Shown: positions 12,071-20,814 of the stretch, piece by piece
How positions within the stretch are numbered: the stretch's first letter is position 1
How the letters are laid out: each line of letters begins with the position of its first letter
Assembly: GCF_042242105.1 (NCBI RefSeq)
Contig: NC_092033.1
Coordinates: 18,390,408 to 18,454,407 of the forward strand
DNA from: Pempheris klunzingeri
Taxonomy: Eukaryota > Chordata > Actinopteri > Acropomatiformes > Pempheridae
Direction: 5' to 3'
DNA length: 64,000 nt
Position numbers and translations under genes: made by a program
The notes under the pieces: model-generated
Told to the model about the DNA's origin: nothing
The model's database searches: none
What the model saw: only the letters and a program-made list of their open reading frames with translations

Positions 12071-14048
12071 GACACATGCAGCCACAGCCTCCACTTGCAG
12101 AATCTGCCAGAAAGTTGCAGCAAAAGCCTCCACCTGTAACCTCAGACAGACACATGCAGCCACAGCCTCCACCTGCCGAATCTGACAGAAAGTTGCTGCT
12201 TAAACCTCCACCTGTAACCTCTTCTAGACACATGCAGCCACAGCCTCCACCTGCAGATCCTGACAGAAAGTTGCAGCATAAACCTCCACCTGTAACCTTT
12301 GCCCGACTCCTGCAGCCACAGCCTCCACCTGCAGATTCTCACTTAGAACTGCAGCCGAAACTCCACAACAGCATCTGCTAGAACAGTCACAGCCTCCACC
12401 TGCAAATTCTATTAGCCAAAGCCTCCACCTGTAACCTCCGCCAGACACATGCAGCCACAGCCTCCACCTGCAGAATCTGACAGAAAGTTGCAGCATAAAC
12501 CTCCACCTGTAACCTTTGCCCGACACCTGCAGCCATAGCCTCCATCTGCAGAATCTGACAGAAAGTTGCAGCTTAAACCTCCACCTGTAACCTCTGCCTG
12601 ACACCTGAAGCCACAGCCTCCACCTGCAGATTCTGACAGAAAGTTGCAGCAAAAGCCTCCACCTGTTAACTCAGACACAAACATGCAGCCACAGCCTCCA
12701 CCTACAGAATCTGACAGAAAGTTGCAGCATAAACCTCCACCTGTAACCTTTGCCCGACACCTGCAGCCATAGCCTCCATCTGCAGAATCTGACAGAAAGT
12801 TGCAGCTTAAACCTCCACCTGTAACCTCTGCCTGACACCTGAAGCCACAGCCTCCACCTGCAGATTCTGACAGAAAGTTGCAGGAAAAGCCTCCACCTGT
12901 TAACTCAGACACAAACATGCAGCCACAGCCTCCACCTGCAGATTCTGACAGAAAGTTGCACCTTAAACCTCCACCTGTAATTTCTGCCCGACACCTGCAG
13001 CCACAGCCTCCACCTGCAGAATCTGCCAGAAAGTTGCAGCAAAAGCCTCCACCTGTAACCTCTGCCAGATAACTGCAGGAGCAGCCTACACCTGCAGATT
13101 CTAGCTTAGAATTACAGCTAAACATCCACATAGCTTCTGCAAGAACAGTCACCTTCCTCCACCTACAAATTCTTGCAGAAAGCTGCAACGAGACCCTCCA
13201 CCTACAACTTCAGCCATCTACCACCGATTTCCTCTGTCAATCTGCTGCAAACAGCAAAAGCCTCCACCTGTAACCTCTGCCAGACACCTGCAGCCACAGC
13301 CTCCACCTGCAGAATCTGACAGAAAGTTGCAGCCACAGCCTCCACCTGCGACCTCAGACAGACACATGCAGCGACAGCCTCCACCTGCGGAATCTGACAA
13401 AGTAGCAGCATAAACCTCCACCTGTAACCTCTGCCCGACACCTACAGCCAAAGCCTCCACCTGTAACCTCTGCCCGACAACTACAGCCACAGCCTCCACC
13501 TGCAGAATCTGCCAGAAGGTTGCAGCTTAAACCTCCACCTGTAACCTCTGCTAGACACATGCAGCCACAGCCTCCACTTGCAGAATCTGCCAGAAAGTTG
13601 CAGCAAAAGCCTCCACCTGTAACCTCAGACAGACACATGCAGCGACAGCCTCCACCTGCCAAATCTGACAGAAAGTTGCTGCTTAAACCTCCACCTGTAA
13701 CCTTTGCCCGACACCTGCAGCCACAGCCTCCATCTGCAGAATCTGACAGGAAGTTGCAGCTTAAACCTCCACCTGTAACCTCTGCCAAAAAACATGCAGT
13801 CACAGCCTCCACCTGCAGATCCTGACAGAAAGTTGCAGCAAAAGCCTCCACCTGTAACTTCTGCCAAAAAACATGCAGTCACAGCCTCCACCTGCAAATT
13901 CCTGCAGCCACAGCCACAGCCTCCATCTGCACCAACTTATAGAAAAGTCACAGCACATCCTCCTCCTGCAGAATCTGAACCTCCACCAACTCCCTCTTCC
14001 ATTCACCTGCAGTCAACACCTCCACTTGATGATTCTGCCACAGCCTGA

Positions 14049-14674
14049 AACTCCACCTATAGCCTGAGTCAGCAACCTACACCTCTTCCTCCAGTCAGCC
14101 CATACCTCGCCTACAATCCCTACCAGCAGTCTGCACCTCTGCCTCCCCTTAGAGATCATGGCAGCATCACCCTGAGCACCCACCTCTGCCTCTGATAGCT
14201 AGGTGAAAACTTCACCTGCAACCCCTGGCATCCTCCCCTTGCAGGTAAGTACAGTTCCATTCCTGTCTTCCTGCCTACATTAGCCACGTTTTACTCTAGC
14301 AGCCACTGCCCGCAGCCTGCAACCCCTTTCATTCACTTCTCCATTCTGCCAGGTAGCTGCAAACAACAGTTCCTGTCCTGAGACACTACGTCAGCCGCCA
14401 TCCATCAACTCCAGCACCAGCCTCAAACTCTAGCTCCTGCCAGATGTGCTATGCCTTCGCTTCAACCTCCAGACTTTTAAAGATGTTTTAATTTTTTATT
14501 TTATTTAGATTTTTTTTTACAGCTTTTATTTATGCTTTGATACAGTGAGCTGTGCTTGTTCTATTAACCTTTCGCTGTTGGTTAATAAAGTGACTGCATG
14601 AATCCATTTCTGCAGCTGTCAGATGAGTCACAAGTACATCATATATGTTAAGTGTATCAGTATATAAGACATAC
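14049..14674 (+). other. Spacer after minisatellite A: proline-rich remnant, donor-like site, poly(A) signal
   Basis: The first 150 bp continue the proline-rich plus frame past the TGA at 14046 and read on to another TGA at 14193-14195, including VSPYLAYNPYQQSAPLPP. That looks like real protein sequence rather than minisatellite, but I cannot name a family. A consensus splice donor CAG|GTAAGT lies at 14242-14250. A T-rich tract (14480-14520) and AATAAA at 14584-14589 follow. These could be the 3' part of a decayed proline-rich gene. Against a live gene: copies 2 and 3 lack about 40 bp just before this point and so enter it in another frame. Confidence 0.45.
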
Positions 14675-14772
14675 CTTAAAGGTCCCCTATTCTGCTCATT
14701 TTCAGGTTCATACTTGTATTTGGAGGTCCTCCGAAGAACAGGTTTACATGGTTTAATGTTCAGAAAACACAT
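14675..14772. mobile_element. Dispersed MITE-like fish repeat fragment
   Basis: The stretch starts CTTAAAGGTCCCCTATTCTG and runs through TTTTCAGGTTCATACTTG to TTTACATGGTTTAATGTTCA. I recognise this as one end of a short dispersed repeat common in fish DNA, probably a non-autonomous DNA transposon; the superfamily is uncertain. It recurs at 32544 and 54631. Its first 20 bp alone also occur near 17917, 40820 and 42030. The 80-codon minus-strand frame across it is not a gene. The 92 bp after it (14773-14864) show nothing further. Confidence 0.55.
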
Positions 14773-14864
14773 TTTTTGATGTGTACGATGCAGTATGTAG
14801 GATTTAATTTAATCTTGTAGTAAAGTTGCAGATTGCAACCATGGTTTATGGTGAATATAGGCGG

Positions 14865-14892
14865 CGAATCCTAGCCACTAGACCATCAGGGA
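14865..14892 (-). pseudogene. tRNA-Glu 5' fragment at the left edge of array 1
   Basis: Only the first 28 nt or so of a tRNA-Glu gene are present (acceptor 5' strand and D arm); the DNA beyond is unrelated. The same fragment with the same breakpoint lies at 32734 and 54821. It cannot make a tRNA. Confidence 0.85.
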
Positions 14893-15246
14893 GGAGCTGA
14901 TGTGCTTCCTGAGGACGCTAAAGAGAATGAAAAATGATCACCCTCCCTAAAGCTTGGCTTCCTTGTTTGTCTCACCTTCATAAACTCTTCTTTGCCACAA
15001 GCAATTTAATGTGCTTTGATGACAAATTATTCAGTCTTTTGAAAATAGTAAAACACATTGTCACAGACTTTTGGACAAACCGTCAGTGGCACTTGACAGA
15101 AGCGATAATTCGGAGACTTGGGCTGCTTGCAGTTCCTTTAGAAAGGTTATTCAGTCTTACTGAAACAACTTTCCAACCTTTGTTCTGGTACTTCTTGGCT
15201 AGAAGACCGACCTCAGGTACAAGTTCATGAGACAGCTAAAGCCACA

Positions 15247-15318
15247 TTCCCTGACCGGGAATCGAACCCAGGCCGCGGCGGTGAAAGCGCCGAATCCTAG
15301 CCACTAGACCATCAGGGA
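15247..15318 (-). tRNA. tRNA-Glu (TTC)
   Basis: This full-length 72-nt gene has anticodon loop CTTTCAC, so it decodes GAA. One T-stem change gives a U-G wobble at pair 50-64, which should be tolerated. The acceptor stem TCCCTGA/TCAGGGA is perfect. Confidence 0.93.
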
Positions 15319-15672
15319 GGAGCTGATGTGCTTCCTGAGGACGCTAAAGTGAATGAAAAATGATCACCCTCCCTAAAGCTTGGCTTCCTTGTTTGTCTCA
15401 CCTGAATAAACTCTTCTTTGCCACAAGCAATTTAATGTGCTTTGATGACAAATTATACAGTGTTTTGAAAACAGTAAAACATATTGTCACAGACTTTTGG
15501 ACAAACCGTCAGTGGCACTTGACGGATGCGATAATTCGGAGACTTGGGCTGCTTGCAGTTCCTTTAGAAAGGTTATTCAGTCTTACTGAAACAACTTTCC
15601 AACCTTTGTTCTGGTACTTCTTGGCTAGAAGACCAACCTCAGGTACAAGTTCATGAGACAGCTAAAGCCACA

Positions 15673-15744
15673 TTCCCTGACCGGGAATCGAACCCGGGCC
15701 GCGGCGGTGAAAGCGCCGAATCCTAGCCACTAGACCATCAGGGA
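15673..15744 (-). tRNA. tRNA-Glu (TTC), consensus form
   Basis: Read leftwards, all cloverleaf parts are visible: acceptor TCCCTGA/TCAGGGA with discriminator A; A box TGGTCTAGTGG; anticodon arm CGGCG-CTTTCAC-CGCCG; T arm CCGGG/CCCGG around TTCGATT, giving B box GGTTCGATTCC. There is no intron and no encoded CCA, as expected for a eukaryotic nuclear tRNA. Pol III would use the internal boxes. On the transcribed strand the nearest run of four T lies about 195 nt downstream. A T5 run about 40 nt upstream of the gene separates it from the neighbouring unit. Confidence 0.96.
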
Positions 15745-16098
15745 GGAGCTGATGTGCTTCCTGAGGACGCTAAAGTGAATGAAAAATGATCACCCTCCCT
15801 AAAGCTTGGCTTCCTTGTTTGTCTCACCTGAATAAACTCTTCTTTGCCACAAGCAATTTAATGTGCTTTGATGACAAATTATTCAGTCTTTTGAAAATAG
15901 TAAAACACATTGTCACAGACTTTTGGACAAGCCGTCAGTGGCACTTGACAGATGCGATAATTCGGAGACTTGGGCTGCTTGCAGTTCCTTTAGAAAGGTT
16001 ATTCAGTCTTACTGAAACAACTTTCCAACCTTTGTTCTGGTACTTCTTGGCTAGAAGACCGACCTCAGGTACAAGTTCATGAGACAGCTAAAGCCACA

Positions 16099-16170
16099 TT
16101 CCCTGACCGGGAATCGAACCCGGGCCGCGGCGGTGAGAGCGCCGAATCCTAGCCACTAGACCATCAGGGA
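16099..16170 (-). tRNA. tRNA-Glu (CTC), consensus form
   Basis: Identical to the consensus gene at 15673 apart from the anticodon loop CTCTCAC (anticodon CTC, decodes GAG). All stems are fully paired. Confidence 0.96.
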
Positions 16171-16449
16171 GGAGCTGATGTGCTTCCTGAGGACGCTAAA
16201 GTGATTGAAAAATGATCACCCTCCCTAAAGCTTGGCTTCCTTGTTTGTCTCACCTGAATAAACTCTTCTTTGCCACAAGCAATTTAATGTGCTTTGATGA
16301 CAAATTATACAGTCTTTTGAAAATAGTAAAACACATTGTCACAGACTTTTGGACAAACCGTCAGTGGCACTCAATGGATGCGATAATTCAGAGACTTGGG
16401 CTGCTTGCAGTTCTTGTAGAGAGGTTTTTCAGTCTTTCTGAAACAACTT

Positions 16450-16883
16450 CTCAAACACATCACCAACAACAATGAGTCCGCGTACAGAGAGGAGGTGGAG
16501 CACCTGGTGGGTTGGTGCAGAGAAAACAACCTCTGCATCAACGAGAAGAAAACCAAGGAGATGGTGGTGGACTTCAGGAAGGACAGACAACCCTTCCCTC
16601 CCCTGCACATCGGAGGAGCAGCTGTGGAAGTGGTCTCCATCTTCAGGTACCTGGGGGTACATCTGATCCCACGCCCCCACGCCCCCACCCCACACACACA
16701 CACCCACACACCTACCTGCACCAAGTACTTCTATTTTATTTTATATAGGACCTCTAATTTCAATATTTTATTTATTTGATATCTATCTTGGCTTAAAGCG
16801 GGACCTGAGAACATCATTTCGTACCTTCCCATGTGTAAACGTGTGTTGGTATGACAAATAAAGTTCCTTGAATCCTTGAATCC
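16450..16883 (+). mobile_element. 5'-truncated LINE fragment with reverse-transcriptase 3' part and TTGAATCC tail
   Basis: From about 16450 to 16671 one frame reads ESAYREEVEHLVGWCRENN, INEKKTKEMVVDFRKD and IFRYLGVHL. These are the D and E regions of a jockey-superfamily (L2/Rex1-like) reverse transcriptase, just after the missing catalytic A-C motifs. A C-rich and CA-rich simple stretch (16671-16713) and a 3' UTR ending TTGAATCCTTGAATCC follow directly, so the thumb and C-terminal coding part are also missing. The insertion interrupts the last tRNA unit. A copy lies at 39344-39785. Confidence 0.82.
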
Positions 16884-17637
16884 TATAGACAGGCTCATTA
16901 AAACACAGTATGGCATTTGCTGTGTGAAATAGTGCCTCTGTCAGTTTCCCATGAAGGTTATTATAGCAATTGATACAAGTTAACATATTTTCATGGGCAT
17001 TTCATCGTTAAGTGTCTATTAAACACAGGTGTATTCACATCCATCTTCAAATGTGGAAGATCATCTGTGACTGAAGTGTCAGCTGATCCACACAACTTAA
17101 ACAAACCTAAACACATGTGGACAGAATGGACGGGCAGGATTCCACCGTTGCTATGTTTTGTCTCCAGGTGCATCATTTTCATAAAATCACAATTTAAACA
17201 TACACAAACTCTCTAACAGTCACAAAAAGGTTTGGCAAGTTTTACTGGAGGATTTCTATAAAGTTATCACTTCTACTGAGGACTTCTTTTATCCTGACAC
17301 TACTCAAGACTCACAAAGTCTCACGAAAGAGACACTACCGACCTGCGACATGGAAAATGTAAGCTATGAACATTTTGGACTTTTCTATGTGTTGGCACTG
17401 ATACGTGGCTAACAGGCTCTGACATGAACAGACCCACACATGTAGAGCTGAGCAGTATGGAGATATGGATGAAGCATATTTGGTCATATATAACAGGCCT
17501 ATATGTCATATTGTAGAGGGATTTGAAGAAAAGCTGATGTGAATATTCACTTAGCTCCTCTGAAATGGCTAAAACAGATTTTATTTTTTCTCATTAGTAG
17601 AATAAATCCAAGATAAATTCAAACATTCATTCATTAA

Positions 17638-17733
17638 TCAGAATTACTTTAATAATCCCCAGGGGGAAATTGCTTTTTGTTACACACAGCTCCAAAAGAA
17701 TAAGAATAAAACTTCAAATACGAAAGTAATAAT
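17638..17733 (-). mobile_element. LINE/SINE 3' tail fragment (inverted)
   Basis: Read on minus this gives CAATTTCCCCCTGGGGATTA and TTAAAGTAATTCTGA, the 3' end of a common fish LINE/SINE type. It is absent at the matching site in the terminal-type copies (near 365, 18850 and 42968), where CATTCATTAAACATTATAG is uninterrupted, so presence and absence are both seen. Flanking TAA may be a short target duplication. Confidence 0.65.
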
Positions 17734-17794
17734 AAACATTATAGCCCCTATTTTAAGCCAAATATCTTGAAAATAAATGTGACAAAGGGATGTT

Positions 17795-17906
17795 TAGCCA
17801 ACTGATTGGATTCATCTGGCTTTATTGATAAATATAATTGTGTATCATCTGCGTAACAGTGGAAATTAATAGAGTGCTTCCTGATAATATTACCCAGAGG
17901 AAGCAA
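17795..17906 (-). mobile_element. LINE reverse-transcriptase fragment with YADD
   Basis: On minus one frame reads [20 protein letters not shown] followed by [12 protein letters not shown], the motif-C region (YADD) of a jockey-superfamily reverse transcriptase. About 37 codons remain. The terminal-type copies diverge exactly where this piece begins (after GACAAAGGGA). Copies lie at 40697-40808 and 41911-42022. Confidence 0.75.
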
Positions 17907-18097
17907 AATATAAGAGATACCTTAAAGGTCCCCTATTTTCAAAAAAAAAGAAACGGGACCAATGCATGACCATGGAATTGCTTGCCAATATAACTGAAGA
18001 AATAATAATGAGATGAAGAAGAAGAAGAATCAGAGAAATCAACACTGATATTGTGCATTCATTATCGTCTTTACACAGTGTGTTCAGGGAGCAGTCT

Positions 18098-18907
18098 TAT
18101 AGACAGGCTCATTAAAACACAGTATGGCATTTGCTGTGTGAAATAGTGCCTCTGTCAGTTTCCCATGAAGGTTATTATAGCAATTGATACAAGTTAACAT
18201 ATTTTCATGGGCATTTCATCGTTAAGTGTCTATTAAACACAGGTGTATTCACATCTATCTTCAAATGTGGAAGATCATCTGTGACTGAAGTGTCAGCTGA
18301 TCCACACAACTTAAACAAACCTAAACACATGTGGACAGAATGGACGGGCAGAATTCCACCGTTGCTATGTTTTGTCTCCAGGTGCATCATTTTCATAAAA
18401 TCACAATTTAAACATAAACAAACTCTCTAACAGTCACAAAAAGGTTTGGCAAGTTTTACTAGAGGATTTCTATAAAGTTATCACTTCTACTGAGGACTTC
18501 TTTTATCCTGACAAATACTCAAGACTCACAAAGACTCACGAAAGAGACACTACCGACCTCCGACATGGAAAATGTAAGCTATGAACATTTTGGACTTTTC
18601 TATGTGTTGGCACTGATACGTGGCTAACAGGCCCTGACATGAACAGAGCCACACATGTAGAGCTGAGCAGTATGGAGATATGGATGAAGCATATTTGGTC
18701 ATATATAACAGGCCTATATGTCATATTGTAGAAGGATTTGAAGAAAAGCTGATGTGAATATTCACTTAGCTCCTCTGAAATGGCTAAGAGAGATTTTATT
18801 TTTTCTCATCAGTAGAATAAATCCAAGATAAATTCAAACATTCATTCATTAAACATTATAGCCTGTATTTTAAGCCAAATATCTTGAAAATAAATGTGAC
18901 AAAGGGA
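18098..18907. repeat. 1.21-kb unit, terminal-type partial copy (start of mega-unit 2)
   Basis: This matches 16884-17790 without the tail insertion at 17638, and matches 1-420 from 18488 on. After GACAAAGGGA it leaves the repeat and enters the lead segment. Confidence 0.88.
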
Positions 18908-19422
18908 AGATTAGGTCTATTTTCTATCACATATTCACAAATGAAATTGAGATACAGACACAGGTGCAGATTTACAACTTCCATTATATCTTTCATGTGT
19001 TCTGCTGGTTTTCACTCACGCTGTGAAATAAATGGACACATTTTGCTGTTTCTCTGCATCTCCCTTTCTATTCAAATGCTTCTATGTTGTTTTCAAAAAC
19101 TGTCAAATTAAAAATGACTGCTGGCAAAAGAGAAATCTTTATTGAGCTTATTACAACTTGTTCTGCTGCTGTTCACTCACACTGTGATATGAACTGTCAT
19201 GCTTTGCTGTTTCTCTGCATCTCAGTTTCTTGTCAAGTTACTTCATTTCTGTAGAAAAAAAAGTGTCAGATTTAAAATTGGTTTATTGTCAGGACTGTAT
19301 TTCACAGATGTGCACCTGGCTTTTTCTTCTAGAGTTGAATGTATGTCTCATCTCTGATCTCTGAGGTTCCTCTGTATGTAATGATCAGCCTGTCTGTGCA
19401 ATGACACCACTGCAGTTACTGT
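18908..19422. other. Lead segment of mega-unit 2; no gene seen
   Basis: This is the counterpart of 421-944, about 13 bp shorter because TTCCATGTG is missing near 19160. It holds the same diverged internal duplication and the same unassigned 75-codon frame (18884-19111). Confidence 0.7.
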
Positions 19423-19584
19423 ATTCTAGTTACTGTATTTTAGTACTTAATACCTCTATTTTTTAATATTTTATTCTATATATTTATTGTGGCTTAAACT
19501 GGGACCTGAGAGCGTAATTCCATACCTCCCCATGTGTAAATGTGTGTTGGTATGACAAATAAAGTTCCTTGAATCCTTGAATCC
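19423..19584 (+). mobile_element. LINE 3' end with TTGAATCC tail (mega-unit 2)
   Basis: Same element piece as 945-1106, with a few substitutions (GGTATGACAAATAAAG here, GGTTTGACAAATAAAG there). It was present before the mega-units duplicated. The DNA from 19585 to 19790 shows nothing else. Confidence 0.75.
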
Positions 19585-19790
19585 TTCTTCCACTAAAGGT
19601 CCAATAATAAGTTCTTTCATTATTACTGTTGCTATAATGTTATTTGAATAAAACCTGTTGGTTGTGACTGTATTTCAGAGATGTTTAGAGATTTCACACC
19701 TTATTCTGTTCAATGCTTTGGTAAAAACAAGTTAGCAAAAACTTAGAAGAAGACTTCAATTTAGGCAGAACTGATTTGTACCAGATCTGT

Positions 19791-19836
19791 CAGCTGTCTG
19801 CTGCTCTAGCCTCCACCTGCTGACAGCAGACAGCTG
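19791..19836. other. Perfect 13-bp inverted repeat at the left edge of minisatellite B
   Basis: The arms at 19791-19803 and 19824-19836 are identical to those at 1315-1360. Confidence 0.8.
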
Positions 19837-20814
19837 CAGACAAGTACCCTGCAACCTCCTCCACCAAACCTGCAGCCACAGCCTCCACCTGCAGAATCTG
19901 CCAGAAAGTTGCAGCAAAAGCCTCCACCTGTAACCTCTGCCAGATAACTGCAGGAGCAGCCTGCACCTGCAGATTCTAGCTTAGAATTACAGCTAAACAT
20001 CCACACAGCTTGTGCAAGAACAGTCACCTTCCTCCACCTGCAAATTCTTGCAGAAAGCTGCAACGGGAGCCTCCACCTACGACTTCAGCCATCCACCACC
20101 GATTTCCTCTATCAATCTGCTGCAAACAGCAAAAGCCTCCACCTGTAACCTCTGCCCGCCACCTGCAGCCACAGCCTCCACCTGCAGAATCTGACCGAAA
20201 GTTGCAGCTTAAACCTCCACCTGTAACCTCTTCTAGACACATGCAGCCACAGCCTCCACCTGCAGATTCTCACTTAGAACTGCAGCCGAAACTCCACAAC
20301 AGCATCTGCTAGAACAGTCACAGCCTCCACCTGCAAATTCTATTAGCCAAAGCCTCCACCTGTAACCTCCGCCAGACACATGCAGCCACAGCCTCCACCT
20401 GCAGAATCTGACAGAACGTTGCAGCATAAACCTCCACCTGTAACCTTTGCCCGACACCTGCAGCCACAGCCTCCATCTGCAGAATCTGACAGAAAGTTGC
20501 ACCTTAAACCTCCACCTGTAACCTCTGCCTGACACATGCAGCCACAGCCTCCACCTGCAGATTCTAACAGAAAGTTGCACCTTAAACCTCCACCTGTAAT
20601 TTCTGCCCGACACCTGCAGCCACAGCCTCCACCTGCAGAATCTGCCAGAAAGTTGCAGCGAAAGCCTCCACCTGTAACCTCTGCCTGACACCTGAAGCCA
20701 CAGCCTCCACCTGCAGATTCTGACACAAAGTTGCAGCAAAAGCCTCCATCTGTACACTCAGACACAAACATGCAGCGACAGCCTCCACCTGCAGATTCTG
20801 ACAGAAAGTTGCAC

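Larger units (their letters stand above)
1334..14048. repeat. Minisatellite A: 39-bp monomers, 12.7 kb
   Basis: The array is a long run of 39-bp monomers that start with CCTCCACCTG. Two main types alternate: one continues TAACCTCTGCC and ends around CAGCCACAG; the other continues CAGAATCTGACAG and ends around TTGCAGCTTAAA. Together they make a 78-bp dimer. Because 39 bp is 13 codons, open frames occur on both strands: plus, 13-residue proline-rich repeats such as PPPAESARKLQ and PPPVTSARHLQ; minus, Gly/Cys-rich repeats such as AEITGGGLRCNF (up to 350 codons, 1867-2919). Stops recur (TAA in GCCAGATAACTG, TGA in CTGCCTGACA), and the non-monomer blocks change frame. The first monomer (1334, divergent) directly follows a TAG; the last coding-like monomer ends at a TGA at 14046. 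I treat the open frames as by-products of the period. Confidence 0.93.
14893..16449. repeat. tRNA-Glu tandem array 1 (426-bp units)
   Basis: There are four units, with landmarks at 14934, 15360, 15786 and 16212, exactly 426 bp apart. Each holds, on plus, an open frame starting MITLPKAWLPCLSHL and ending GTSS (98 codons; 14934-15230, 15360-15656, 15786-16082), then on minus a tRNA-Glu gene; the last unit lacks the tRNA. The open frame has no family I recognise. The last unit (from about 16370) diverges (HSMDAIIQRLG; VERFFSLSETTSQ), and the same divergent unit ends array 2. Confidence 0.93.
16884..18097. repeat. 1.21-kb tandem unit, full copy (block between mega-units 1 and 2)
   Basis: The unit starts TATAGACAGGCTCATTAAAA and repeats at 18098, 39786, 41000 and 42215 with spacings of 1214-1215 bp. 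It carries two old LINE pieces (17638-17733 and 17795-17906), a purine-rich stretch near 18010, and no recognisable gene. Short frames of about 62 codons on minus (for instance 16991-17182 and 17321-17509) recur with the unit but have no known domain. Confidence 0.9.

Noticed and set aside
1334-14048. Centromeric or subtelomeric satellite identity
   Set aside because: The monomer has no telomere-type repeat and no centromere-protein box that I can recognise. The location cannot be judged from this window.
14530-14772. 80-codon minus-strand frame (also 54486-54728)
   Set aside because: It runs across the MITE-like dispersed repeat; similar translations appear wherever that repeat occurs.
14934-15230. 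98-codon frame as a hAT transposase fragment
   Set aside because: Only a loose similarity (ERLFSL) to the dimerisation region; no catalytic or zinc-finger motif is present and the flanks are tRNA spacer.
16472-16748. Overlapping plus and minus frames with Pro/His or Gly/Val-rich sequence around the C-rich/CA-rich stretch (also 39323-39763)
   Set aside because: They are shadows of the LINE fragment and the simple repeat. Only the frame from about 16450 to 16671 has reverse-transcriptase motifs.
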